Part shown: positions 50,220-62,039 of the stretch, piece after piece | How the letters are laid out: each line of letters begins with the position of its first letter | Numbering within the stretch: position 1 is the stretch's first letter | Position numbers and translations under genes: made by a program | Assembly: GCA_034509735.1 (NCBI GenBank) | Contig: JACGWO010000003.1 | Coordinates: 36,478,466 to 36,542,465 of the forward strand | Reading direction: 5' to 3' | DNA from: Sesamum alatum | Taxonomy: Eukaryota > Streptophyta > Magnoliopsida > Lamiales > Pedaliaceae | DNA: 64,000 nt | Notes under the pieces: generated by a model | The model's database searches: none | What the model was told of the DNA's origin: nothing | The model's input: the letters and a program-made list of their open reading frames with translations, nothing else

Positions 50220-51990
50220 CTGAGTGATTCAAGTGCGGTGGGGAATTTAAGGCTGTCATTTTCTGTAATTTAAGCTAATTAATTAAAGGTTTTTGTTAAA
50301 TATGTTAATTAAAAAGGAAAGTTATTATTTTATTGACAGCGTTTTCTTTACGGAAGTGAATTAATTATGTATTTATAAATAAATATATATTTAATCAGTA
50401 TTAATTTGATATTTTGATACTTTTGGGTGTATTGATTAATCTATGGAGGATGAAATGCAATTCTGTACTGTATTTTTTACATTTTAGTATTTTAATTTTT
50501 TATCTTTTTAAAATAACAAATGGGTACTATAATAATTTATAAGTATTATTAATTTTATAATATCTTTTATTTTTTTACACAATGTCATACTTAATTAATA
50601 AATATATTTATTAATTATTAAAGACTTAATTATATTAAAATTTTAAAATAATAATTAATTAATTAATATTAATTATATATAATTAAACTTAATTGTTTAA
50701 AAATTTAATTAATAATTAATACATAATTAATTTGAAAAACAAATTATATATATATATATATATATGTTTAGTTTTACACCAAAGACGGGACATCAAGTCC
50801 TGTCTTTGCCCATTTCTTTTAAAACCACCCCATTTTTTAATTTTTTCTTTTTTTTTGTATTTTTTAAATACTTTTTACCTTTATTGTATGGCTTATGTGT
50901 CGAATAACTACTTTTATTCCCTCATAAATAAATAAATAAATACTACTAATATGTCCAAATAAATAATTTTTTTAATAAATATTATGATTCAATATCATCA
51001 TCAATTCGATTAATTAACTTATAGTACACTAAATTGATATTACGTAAATGCACATTAAGTGAGCAAATACACATTACAATAAATTTACATTAAATGCGAC
51101 AAACACGAGTACATTTGATAGGACTCGATCTCTATGTTATCTAATTTATTTTTGAACTAGATAAAATGAAATGAACAGAAATCACAATTCACAAAGTAAT
51201 GTTTTAGCTGTTTGTCGAGGGGTAAAATTGACCACACAGTCTTTATAATTGAAAAGGACGGTTTCCGTTTTATGGGGGTGCCAATTGACAATAGAGTGAG
51301 AACTCTTGGACCAATCAGAACATTATGAAAAATACATGTACCAAAGTGATATTTCTGTGTTTTCTCGCATGCCAAATTTCATTTTACCTATTGTTCCTTG
51401 CAGCACTGTCGCGGTTCCCTTTATCAAAGCCCAAATTCGAAGACCCAATCCGCTGAAATTCGCAAACGAAAGGGGACAGCGTTTATGGACATTGGGAAGA
51501 TTCTGATTTTTGAGGTCAAGTTCTTCAACCCTACACGGTGTTAGTTGAAGCGGCCCGAGGTCTTCGCTCGCCTGCAGCAACCGTCAGCTGACCACAATCG
51601 AAGGTTTTGTAACATAAACAATGTTTACTTACAGTTGAAGTTGTCTTAATCTTGAATTTTATGCCCTAGTTTAGGATTTAAGAGGGTTCTTGCTGTCACT
51701 TTCTTCTGTTGATATGCAGGTTTGGGCATGCTGTTTTTGCACATATAGTATGTTCCCCAAGTGCTCGATGAAATGCCTCTGTGAATTGATTCGTTTGATT
51801 GGAGAAAAGATAAAGAAGCACACTAGTTGGATTCTCTTACTGGGTAGAACCCATCAGTATTCCATCTCCGTTAAAATTTGAACTAGTGCAAAATGTATAG
51901 TGATGATGTATAGTAGAATGCAGGGTGAAAATGTGATTCTTAATTCACCTTTTCACTTGCCTTCTATTTGTCTGATGTAGCAGGGTACTT
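50220..51990. other. TBL upstream region, AT-rich DNA and leader of the 164-aa gene
   Basis: 50220-51120 is AT-rich with a (TA)n run at about 50746-50766. From about 51400 the composition becomes balanced and probably carries the promoter and a spliced 5' UTR of the downstream gene. Several short upstream ATG frames occur here. No separate gene is supported. Confidence 0.5.
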
Positions 51991-51999
51991 GGAGTCAGA

Positions 52000-52881
52000 A
52001 TGAAGTTTAGAGTGGTGTGCAGGAAAGTTTACGATTACGTCCGGTATGATCTCAAGGAAATAGCATTTCCTTCCTCTTTACCTGATCCCCCTCATATGAA
52101 AAAGCGTCGCAAGCTTTCGTGGAAAGAACGATTTCTCGTTAGTTCTTCGTTCCAAATTTCTTTGCTATTTATCTTTTTATGGTGATATTGAATTCTATTC
52201 TATAATGTGTTCCAGTAATAAAATTGTGGTTTTGCATGTTGTGTTGAATTTCAGCATGGTAATACATATACGAGTGTGATTTACCGAAATTCCTAATTGG
52301 GATTCCTTAAGAAATAGCTTTTTATCAATACAAAATTGTTCTTGTTTTTGTGTTTGGGAGATGCCAATCGTTGCCTTTTACAATTGTCGATTAGGTGTTG
52401 AAGGAAGCGTCTAGACTATATGCAGCAAGCTGGGTCAGGGATATTGGTCCAGAACTCAGGCCATATGATTACAAGAAGAAAGAACAGAGTGAAGATAAAT
52501 CCAACGAGGAAAAGGCTGCAACTAAAGAGAGGGAGCCGTCTACTCTAGAGGATCTTGGTAAGGAGCATTGCCAGTTGTCAAAGCACAGACGCATTTTAGC
52601 TTTTAACAATTTCGTTTCTATTTTGGTTATAAGACACGCTTTCCCTGTGTATGGTTTTTGAGTTTCGAATCTGAATGCAATTTATAGCTGTGGCTGCAAG
52701 GGGGGGAATGGAGACATTGAGGCCAGCATTGCAGCGTGTTTACATGACTAGAGCTTCAGCATATAGAGATGCTCTCAGAAGTTTTATTGAAGGTTATCAA
52801 GAAGGTATACAGCAAGTTATGGAGAAGAAGGACAATTCTAAGTCTCAACTTGGAGACGACACCCCCAAAAAATCAACATGA
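52000..52881 (+). CDS. Conserved plant protein of unknown function, 3 exons
   Basis: Exons are 52000-52137, 52395-52557 and 52688-52881 (GT-AG, in frame), giving 164 residues. The protein is basic at its start (MKFRVVCRKVYDYVRYDLKE, then KKRRKLSWKERFLVLKEAS), has a low-complexity Lys/Glu linker (KKKEQSEDKSNEEKAATKE), and ends in a predicted helical block (AARGGMETLRPALQRVYMTR, then FIEGYQEGIQQVMEKK). No signal peptide or membrane span is seen. I recognise the sequence as a widely conserved single-domain land-plant family, but know of no established function. The helical C-terminus could mediate protein contacts; that is inference. Confidence 0.85.
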
Positions 52882-52889
52882 ATTATCTG

Positions 52890-53700
52890 AAAGAGCAACT
52901 TGGTGAGTCATTCCCCACATCATCGGATTTTACTATTGAACTATAATTGAATGAGTTTATGTGGTCAATCATTTTGTCGTCATGGGAGAAAATCGGGTAG
53001 CTACATCAAAATCACACACCCAATCAACTTTTTCACTTGGCTGTTCAGGAGTCTTTCGTAAAGTGCATTTGGTTTACCGACGTAGGAAAGTTGTAATAAG
53101 AGATATATGTAAACCATCTTATCTTCGATGTAGGTGTATGTCTACTGCCTATATATCAACAAGCACCCGTTGATGATAAAGACTCTTCAGGTTTAGCGAT
53201 TTGATCTTGATCTGATTATTGCATAGCCAAACTGCTATACAGTGAAATTATGACTTTACTGAAATGAGTTGCATCGTCAATCCTCTCTCGGTATTATCAC
53301 AGCTTGGACTATTATGGAGGCTAGTCCAACATCACATCTAGGTTTATCATCGATGATTTCACATTTATCGGAAATTGATCTTGAGAAACCGCATGAAAAT
53401 TTTCTGAACCACATAAATCTTTATACCTTGCAATTTCATTTTCTTCTTTGTCAATCAATTCTTTTGAAAATTTGCCACTTTTATGTGATTATATTATATT
53501 TGATCAAGTGAAAATTGGATTTAATATATCTAATGTTGGTCGAGTTATAGTGATCAAGTTGAGTACACTTTTTAACGAGCTTTAGCGAGAGGAACATTCC
53601 ATTATGATTACATTTTTCTAGTTGAGATAGTTACATTAAATTTAGCCCGATTTAATTTCTCTTTTTTTTTAAAAAAAAAAAAAATTATTTTGGTGAGGGG
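52890..53700. other. 3' flank of the 164-aa gene
   Basis: AT-rich DNA with short frames lacking family resemblance. A long A/T homopolymer block (53660-53686) closes the stretch. Confidence 0.45.
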
Positions 53701-53777
53701 CGCCAGGACCAGGTGATATTGGTGAAAGTGCCATTGGTAGCATCAAAGTAGTCTCCATTCTTGATTTCCCACCATTG

Positions 53778-53831
53778 CTATTTATTATGATGATGGTGAT
53801 GATGAGGGTCCCCCCTCCCTCCGTGAGAAAT
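53778..53831 (-). CDS. Candidate His-rich last exon of the NGATHA-like gene
   Basis: A 54-base minus-strand frame after a 'ctgcctctaag' acceptor encodes ISHGGRGDPHHHHHHNK and stop. It fits phase 0 with the exon ending at 57594. Joined, the C-terminus would read 'THM-ISHGGRGD', resembling the 'M(D)ISFTGD' end of Arabidopsis NGATHA-like proteins. The implied intron is 3.76 kb. It could also be chance, with the true end elsewhere in the interval. Confidence 0.35.
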   Translation of the reverse strand: MSHGGRGDPHHHHHHNK

Positions 53832-55383
53832 CTTAGAGGCAGAATCAGTACAGTAGGTGGGTGTAGTATTATTTGTACAATGTGGGGATTCTTGATTGTA
53901 ACTTTTGTCATCCCTCCATCAATCCGGCGATATCTGCTCTATATTTTGTGGGACCTTTTTCCACTCTCTTTCCCACTTAATTTGCACATTTCCATTTCAG
54001 TTCACTTTTGGGTTTCCTCTCAAACTTTCTCCCACGGACTTACACCCAATGGAAAAATTGGATGGGTCAAGAGATACTGGTTGAATCTTCGGATTGGGTG
54101 GAACGTGGTCGAATTAGTGATGTTATAATAAAAATTAATATATAAAATCATATTAAAATAATAAAAAATACAAATATATATATATGTATTTTAAATTTAT
54201 ATAAGAATTAAAAAAGTATCCCAACATTTGATATTAAAATAGTTATATTAAAAGATCAAAAATAAAAATAGAAGAATTGTGTAAGTAATAAATAATAAAT
54301 CATTTACCATTAGAATCAAGTTATAATTAAATTTTGTTGCCAATAAATAGTTAACATCCCTCATTTTTAAAATGATATATATCATATTTTATTAAGCATT
54401 TAATTAAGAACTTAAGTAATCATGGGAGATAAAAATTTAATTAGATTACGGGCTTAATGAATTTGTTCATTTATAAATATGTAATTCAAATAATTATTAA
54501 AATTTCGGTGATGGTTTGTTGGTTATTTCTTTAATTTTCATATGAAATGTCATGGTTCAATGCAAATTATATCAATTTTTGAAAATTTAAAAAGAAATGT
54601 TTATGAGCCGACCGGTTCACTTGACTAAGGATTGGGTCACCAATTCAACCGGCGATTTTTCAAAAAATAAACTGATTTTTAGGCTAGTTCAACTTTATTA
54701 GTTTGACCAAACCGTTTTAAGGACTGAGTCACAATTTTACTGGTCCAACAAACCGGTCCAAGTTGGATTTTAAAACACTGCTTCGACCCTTCCTGATTCC
54801 TTGCTTTCTTTTTTGTTTTTTTGGATTTTATCATTTATTGTGTTAAAATTCTACTCCAAAGTTCCAATAAAGACATGCAAGTAATTGACTTGATTCCCTT
54901 TTTAAAACTTTATTTTATTATATATTTTTGTACTCACATGTCGTGTATAATTTTTGGATCATTTGAGAAAATATTTTATGCAGGTAGCGTAATTTAGAAT
55001 CATTAAGATATTATAATTTTCTCTCTAGCAATTTAAACTTTTAAATGGGGTGATCTTTTAAATTTCTAAAAACAAAAAATTCCACGTGTAGAGTTTGCAT
55101 ATGGAGACATTAAGATATTGATATGAAATTATTTTTCAACAGCTTAAGTTTCAGATACGAAGAATTCAGATTGTATGATAAGTTAATCATAATTAACACT
55201 CTTTTCGAAATCTAAATTAATTATACGGCAAAGGCAAATTTACATATACAAACTGAAAAATGAATTTGAAATAGCAAGAACTCAATGAATCCATACAAAT
55301 ATTAGTGTAGTATAATATAAGACTTCAGGAGCTTTAACCTTTTCTCTTGTTGCTTCTTTCTTTTTCTTTTTTCTTTACAAAAA

Positions 55384-55388
<5 letters not shown>

Positions 55389-55434
<46 letters not shown>
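55389..55434. repeat. (CT)n(CA)n compound microsatellite
   Basis: About 15 CT units are followed directly by about 8 CA units; likely polymorphic. It lies inside the putative long intron of the NGATHA-like gene. Confidence 0.9.
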
Positions 55435-55435
<1 letters not shown>

Positions 55436-55602
55436 TGGTCAGATTGTGAAGGTCACATCCCATAAATCTTATCCATGCCGGTATACATCTCCTGCTGCTC
55501 AGAAATTCATATCCTGTTCCTGTTCCTGTTCCAGTTCCAACCATACATACATGTCTTAATTACAACATAACAACCATACATCATATGTCCTATTTGAATT
55601 TA

Positions 55603-56026
55603 AGCTAAACTACAGCCACTTCTCCTGATGTTTTGTATAATTATAAATACCTTTATTATTTGAAAAATTATAAATACCCTCCTAGCGTTCGTAATTTTTA
55701 ACCAAATGTCTGAAATTGACTATTTTACCCTTGAATTTTTTTATTAAAATTGGAGAAAAATCAACCAAGACAAATTATTTTATTGCTCTTCTGTGTAAAA
55801 ACTTAGCAAACATTCTCCATGAGTATTATAGTCTATTTTTTTTAAAGAATTAAATAAAAAATAATTCAGTGCATAAGGACATTTTGGTTAATTCACCCAT
55901 AAAAATAGATGAAATGAGTTATTTGTTAGACGATTACAAACCTCAGGGTGTATTTATGATTTTTTGAATAACAACGGGGTATTTTTAATTATATCAAATC
56001 TCAAGAGAAATAACTTTAGTTTACGC
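55603..56026. mobile_element. MITE with perfect 9-bp target duplication
   Basis: TTGAATTTA flanks both sides (55594-55602 and 56027-56035). The ends are AGCTAAACTACAG and inverse CTTTAGTTTACGC. The interior belongs to the 'ttataaataccc / cccataaaaatagatgaaa' family shared with 20130-20545 and 60680-61085. Confidence 0.85.
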
Positions 56027-56470
56027 TTGAATTTAATTGAAAATCATCCCTAAACACTCAAACCTATGCTACCATCACGGACCTCATTTGGTTTGACTAC
56101 GTCACCTCAGTATCATATCATTACCCGGCCCCAAAAAAAATAAAAAAAGTTACATAGTGATATTATATTAAATAAAATAATTTATATCTATGTATCAGAA
56201 TTCTTATATTTAGTAATTGAATTGTTTTTCAAAGTTTGTACATGACATGAGTTCTAGTGTTGGACCACGGACGCAATTGGTCACGTCACAGTTCAAAAGG
56301 TTGATCGGAAAGTAGGAAAAATGAGACTAGACATTAGGCAAGTGTAAGACCGTCCCACAATTAGCAACCAAATATAAATGCTTTCCCACATAGTATCTTA
56401 CCCTCACACGCTTCCTTACATATACTCCAACATTTTTCTTTTAAGACATATATGGGGTGGGGTGGGATTT

Positions 56471-56492
56471 GTGGGGGGGGGGGGGGGGGGGG
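56471..56492. repeat. Poly-G tract
   Basis: A run of about 21 G, preceded by GGGGTGGGGTGGGA. It may form a G-quadruplex on the plus strand and is prone to assembly error. Confidence 0.8.
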
Positions 56493-57267
56493 TAGTATAG
56501 CCCCACTCTAGCATGCTAGAAATTGAAAATTTTCTTATGAATTTAAGACAAATTTTATATTATATGGATTTAAGAATTATTGGTCGGCATAAATGCATCA
56601 TTATAATATGAGATTTTTTCAAAAATAGGGTGGTCCAATAGGATAGGGATACAAACGTGTCGCGTTACAGTACTTTAATGCTTAAATTAGGAGTTTTAGC
56701 TAAATTTATTTAAAGGGTTTTATAATTAATTTATAGATCGTATAAGATGCTTTTCATATCCATAAAATATTGAATTTTAGTTTAAACAAAGCTTTTAATT
56801 AAATATTTAGATAAGATAAAAATAATAAAACTTATAAGATGTTTGTGATATCGCTTTTATGTGGCTGAACACTAGAAGAATTTTATAATTAGAATTCGTT
56901 ACAAAATTTAATTTTTATTTCTTGGTCTCATAGGGTCAAGTCATAAAAAATTTAATTAAATTCTTACAATATCTCATAAGTACTTATCAAATATATAGTT
57001 TAAAGTACTTATAACCTCATCCAGACACCCTAACAATCATGTTTGAAAAGGATTTTTGAATAAGAAATCAATTAGTAATCACTCTAAAGTAGCAAGAGTA
57101 ATTAATTAAAATCTACGAAAAGTCCAATCTGCTAATTTAAATATTGCTTCCCTACAAGAACATTACTTAAATTATTCAATTTGACTAACCATCATTAATT
57201 AATAATTGTTGTCATTTCCCCTTTAATCAAACATGTTGGACGAACAGGAACTTACTATCAAAAGGGA

Positions 57268-57435
57268 GAATTCTTATTAAAATTAGATCCAATCGAACCA
57301 AATAAATTACACAACAAGTTTGATACACTTATAATTTGATTTATCACTTTTTTTAAAATATACGTTAATCACACAATAAATATATTGTATAATTGATTTA
57401 AATCTGACTAAATCTGATTTGGAGTAAACTTTTCG
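57268..57435. repeat. Diverged ~180-bp satellite-like unit
   Basis: It shares 'atccaatcgaaccaaataaa', 'cacaacaagtttgatacac' and 'gttaatcacacaataaat' with the tandem pair at 38589-38950. It lies between the NGATHA-like exon 2 and the satellite-like units at 57800-58190. Confidence 0.6.
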
Positions 57436-57593
57436 GCATATATGTGCAGTGATTACTCTAGTTAACGTCACTGTTTCATTAGGGGAAACAGCAAAAAAAA
57501 ATAATTATCAAACCCCACCTATTAATTCTACTAATTAAAATTAATAAAATATTTAACAAGAAAAAGTGATGAGGAATAAAATATTTGGCGTAC

Positions 57594-59057
57594 CATGTGG
57601 GTTCGGTGGTGGGAGTAATGTTGATGATATGGGGCTCGACCCTGGCTCGAGATGGGCGAACCCTCTGGCTCGGACTCATCTGCTGCCTCCCAGCACTCTA
57701 AGTTCACCCCAAATAATCTTAGCCTCTTCGAATTATTCCCACCTCCTACTACTGTTGCTTGGTTCTGTGTACCTGAGCCTGCGGCCATGTGGATATATAT
57801 AATTAGATTTTAACTAATTGCATGTTAAGTGTAATATACTTGTCATGTAATTAATATATTAAAAAAATAACTAATAACGTGACAAAAATATCACAATCAA
57901 CACGTAATTGATTTGATTCGATCAAATTCAGCTTAATTATTCTACTTCATGCACACACTTACACACACTAGTGTGTGATAGTCTGTATTAGTATATGTAC
58001 AGATACGTGGTGCAGAAATTTTTACCTGAATCAGGTTTGGCTGAACCAGAATATCCCCAAATAAGTGTGATATACTTGTTGTGATTATTACTTTTTATAA
58101 ATTTTATACCAATCATACAACAAATGTGATGAAATTATCATATGATTGATTAGGTTTGATCGAATTCGATTTGAGTTAGAATTTTCTTAACTATACATGC
58201 TACGTATGCACAAAATTAATGAAACAAAAAATATAATAAAATTTGAAATAAAAAATTTGAAGTAAAGGTGACAAATTAAATCAAGATAGGGTTTAGGATA
58301 ATGTAAATGCAGAGGAAATGATACCTGGATGAGGACAGAGAGATTGGTATGGGAGAGAAGAAGACCCTTGATGATGCTGGCTAGGATAAGGATATTGGCC
58401 AGGGTAAAGTACTCTGCTCCACCCACCGCCACCGCCGCCGCCAGGGGGCGGTTGAGCGACGCTACCGGTGTTTCTCCGCCTCCACCCTATAAACAGGCGG
58501 CCGCCGTCCTCGGGTTGCCGCGCGAAGAGGACAATATCCCCGGCGTCGAGCCTTTTCTCCTTCACGAAACGGCTCCACCCTTTAGTCAAAACGTAGCTCT
58601 GGCTGCTGTTCCAATACGAGTACCGGAATCTCCACGGTTTTCCCAACTCATCCTCGAAGCTCAACAGTAAGCCCTTTTCGCCCGACTCCCCGCCCCCGCC
58701 CCCGCCGCCGTTCAACGGAAAGTGCTTCTCCGCATGTTGCTTGGGTATGACGAGGCGGTTGAGCTTGCCGACGTCGCTGGGCGTCAAGGGTTTCTCGAAC
58801 AAGGGTTCTTTGGGAATTCCCTGCTGATTATCTTCTTCTCGTTTAGTTGTTAATTCTCCGTCGTCCGCCGCCTGCTCTTCCACTAATTCCTCATCGTCTT
58901 CATTGTTTAGGTTGAAGCTGTAGGCCGGGCCTTGGCGGCAGAACATGGCTTCAACGGCGTTTGTGTGGTTGTGCTGGTGATGGAGCTGAGGAGTGCTGGC
59001 CCAATAGGCGGCAGCGGCGGCGGAGTTGGGTTCTGATGAGCAGCGGTTTATGGACAT
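57594..59057 (-). CDS. NGATHA-like B3 transcription factor (NGAL/ABS2 group), 5' exons
   Basis: Exons are 59057-58325 and 57778-57594, with a GT-AG junction in frame (306 residues to the end of exon 2). NGAL proteins are B3-domain repressors that limit leaf-margin and lateral-organ growth. The N-terminus [10 protein letters not shown] matches the group. The B3 domain covers roughly residues 85-190: [20 protein letters not shown], a Gly-rich insert ([11 protein letters not shown]), [20 protein letters not shown] and [14 protein letters not shown], then FIGWRRR. A poly-Gly/Pro linker follows. Exon 2 has the RLFGV repression motif at 265-269 ([12 protein letters not shown]). Without further splicing, translation would run about 20 codons into intron sequence, so a last exon is expected; see 53778-53831. 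Codon use in exon 1 is strongly GC-rich. Confidence 0.9.
58025..58190. repeat. Diverged satellite-like unit in NGATHA-like intron 1
   Basis: It shares 'gaatcaggtttggctgaacc', 'aatcatacaacaaatgtg' and 'gttagaattttcttaac' with the 38.6-kb units. An inverted relative is at about 57800-57935 in the same intron. Confidence 0.6.
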
Positions 59058-59207
59058 TTTTGTAGTATAGATTGAAATGGAAAACTATGGGAAACGAAGG
59101 GAAGGTGAGGAGAGGATATTATTATTATTACAGTATTTCGTTGATGTGGACAACTACTGTAGGAACTGCAATCAAGAGAGAAGGAAGAATACGATGATTG
59201 ATTGAGG

Positions 59208-59220
59208 TTATATATATAGT
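59208..59220 (-). promoter_or_regulatory. TATA box of the NGATHA-like gene
   Basis: CTATATATATAACC on the minus strand lies about 150 bases before the ATG at 59057; the intervening sequence is consistent with a short leader. Confidence 0.55.
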
Positions 59221-59229
59221 GGGATGGTT

Positions 59230-60100
59230 TTGGTCAAATTAAAATTAATATATCAAAATTTATAAAAATAGGAATTAACCTCTATGACATCGACTTGTAT
59301 TTTTTTTTAAATTTTGTTGTATTTTTTATTTTATTTAATATATATATATATTACGTGTATAATTTTTTTTAAAATAATATAAATAATGTCCAACGCAACC
59401 CTCGTGTTTAGTTGCCATCGTTGAATTTGTAATCTTGAACAGACTGCCGGTAATAAATTGAAGGAAGGTGAGAATAACGTTAAGTTATTATGCCCCTTAT
59501 ACACATATGTAACATATATATATATATTAATTAGAATAGTAATACAATATGATTTGAAATAAAAGATTCGATCTGCTATGATTTGATGGTTGCTCACTTT
59601 GGCCAACCCTATCATTTCTAAGGTCATGAAGAATTTAGATTTTGTTGATGATAATAATTTGCTAATTACTTATTTAATTGTACAGTGAAAAATAGTTAAA
59701 TGAAATTGTAAGTGAGAATAGTTATTTCTGATCAATCTTTATGTCGTAAATTCTTAATTATAATCTCTATCTAATCGTTTATTTTCCTTTTTTAATAAGA
59801 AAAAAAAAACATAAGAAGAACAGGCGGCATATGGTTGGTTTTTCACGATGTTATATATTATTCTATCTACAATATTATTATATTTTACTTATATATATAA
59901 TGCGACTAAAATGAAAGATTGAACGCTTAAATTTATTAGATTAATTTAATTTCTAATTACGACACTATCTCTAAATTTAATTAATTATACTATGAAGAAG
60001 GTGCATGATAACTGAAACTAAATCAAATAAATTACATTCAAAATTTTCGATCTAAGTTTCTATGTGTGTATGTAGGAGAGTACGTAACTTTTTTGTTTTT
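59230..60100. other. AT-rich intergenic DNA
   Basis: NGATHA-like upstream region followed by AT-rich DNA; no gene or clear repeat apart from short TA runs. Confidence 0.5.
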
Positions 60101-60109
60101 TTGGGATAA

Positions 60110-60655
60110 ATTAAACACAACCCCCCCCCCCCCCCCCGTTTAATATAATTAGATTTCATATTATTTGAAAAATTACATCTAATACTCCTAATGTTTGCTT
60201 CCATTTAATAAATAAGTTCTTTCATTTAATAAAATTCACCGAATTTATTAATATTAACAAATAAATTGAATAAAATTGATATTTACGATCAATTGATTTA
60301 TTATTAACTTATTGTAGGTCAAACAAATCTTTTCTAACTAAACTACTTTTATTACGGTAAAAATATATCTCCTCACATGCATTAATGTGTGAAGATGTAT
60401 AAGGTTAGTTTGATCATAAAAAAGATTTATTTGACCTACAATAATTCAGTAATAAATCAATCAATGGTAGATATCGATTAATTTCATTCAGTTTGTTTTG
60501 CTAATATCTACATTCAGTGAATTTTGACTAATAGAGGGACCTATTTTTCAGACAGAAGCAAATCTCATGGGTACTAGATGTAATATTTTAAATCATTGAG
60601 AGTCTACGTGTAATTATACCAAACCTTAAGAGAGTGGAGTGTAATTATCGCTTTT
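60110..60655. mobile_element. Degenerate foldback MITE with poly-C at its left edge
   Basis: A run of 17 C at 60121-60137 is followed by 'ttagatttcatattatttgaa'. The arms contain 'aaattcaccgaatttattaa' and inverse 'attcagtgaattttgactaa', and 'ttgtaggtcaaacaaat' with inverse 'atttgacctacaa'. Family shared with 48060-48577. Confidence 0.55.
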
Positions 60656-60679
60656 TTTTTTTTGTAATAATTGTGAGGG

Positions 60680-61085
60680 TGAATTACAATGATCTCCCGT
60701 GAGATTTGGCATAATTACGGATACCCCATCGTTGTTTGAAAAATTACAAATACCCCCCCTGAAGTTTTGTAACCATCTAACAAATAACTCATTTCATCCA
60801 TTTTTATGGGTGAACTGACCAAAATGCCCTTATACAAACTGAATTACTTTTTAAATTTTTTTGGACGAAATGCGCAGGGGAGATTTCTTATATTTTTTTT
60901 ACACAGAAGAGCAATAATGTAATTTGTCTCAACTGATTTTTCTATAATTTTTTTTAAAAAAAGGGCAAAATGGATCGTTTCAGGCACTTGGTTAAAAATT
61001 ACAAATCTTAAAGGGGTATTTGTAATTTTACAATAAGGAGTATCTATAATTATGTCAAATATCATGTCATTGAAATTCATCCAAA
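60680..61085. mobile_element. MITE of the 'gggtgaattac' family
   Basis: The ends are GGGTGAATTACAATGATC and inverse 'tgtcattgaaattcatcc'. Shared interior with 55603-56026 ('gtaaccatctaacaaataac', 'tttatgggtgaactgacc'). No perfect target duplication was visible. Confidence 0.7.
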
Positions 61086-61677
61086 TAGGAAAAATAGGCA
61101 AATTAAATCAATGATTGTATTGGGTGCAAATCACTGTGTAAGGTTTGATGGGTACAAGGAAAATTAGGTTGGTAGGGGCTGCAGTTGCAGCTGCACCACG
61201 GCATCAATTATTTCAATGTTCTTTGTTTAATTTGAAAGTTTATGTTAATTATGCGCAATTATGTTGCTAGAACCTTCACAAATTAACTATTCTCATTTAT
61301 ATCTATGTTCAAACATTAATTAATTTTCGTTTATATCTATGTTAACAGTTCAACATGTTTTCCATATTGTCCTAGTGAAACAATGCATAATAATAACAAT
61401 TTCTTATTTTAAAAAACATTCACCCGGTCTCGCATTTAATAGTCCCTTCACTATCTTCAAAAATATATCCTTTTTTTATGTATATATATTTCACTTTTTT
61501 TACCCAATTTTTTTTTTTACAAACACTAAGAAAAGACGAAAAAAAAATTGATAGTATGATACACTTGTCGTATAACTATACATCAATCACATAGTAAGTG
61601 AATTATACTTACTGCATAATTTATTCAAATTTAAATAGATCAAATTTAAGTTAAAACTTTTTAAGACAAAATAATGT

Positions 61678-62000
61678 CACTATAAAAAAAAAATGACATT
61701 TAACCATGGTTAATTGTTATAGTTAATACTAAATAACCGTAGCAAATAGTCATTGATTACAGCCACGCAACGGTTGTCGGCCGTGGTTTTTGCGAGAGTG
61801 GCGAAAACATTTGCCATGGCTAAAAGTCATGGCGGATATTTTTACCACGACTAAAAATCGTGGTAAATAAATTTTTTATAGTGAAAAAACTAATTTTTGT
61901 ATCGATTTTAATTTAATCGTAGTTAATAATAATTATTTACTATGACTTTTAGTTATAATTATTAAAAATATAATTAATATTAATTCTTTTTCTAATGTAA
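61678..62000. mobile_element. CACTA-like MITE, copy 3 (inverted relative to copy 1)
   Basis: It starts CACTATAAAAAAAAAATGAC and shares 'catttaaccatggttaattg', 'cagccacgcaacggttgtcg' and 'atttgccatggctaaaagtc' with the reverse complement of 24263-24581. The far end is degenerate. An internal 'tttttatagtg' at 61873-61883 mimics a second terminus. Confidence 0.65.
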
Positions 62001-62039
62001 TATAAAAAAAATTAAAATGTGATAAAAGATCAATGCGAG

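Noticed and set aside
52961..53511. Short plus-strand frames after the 164-aa gene
   Set aside because: AT-rich, no domain, no splice logic; consistent with 3' UTR or flank.
61678..61883. Complete 206-bp CACTA MITE bounded by the internal TATAGTG
   Set aside because: Comparison with the 24-kb copy shows homology continues past 61883, so this terminus is probably coincidental.
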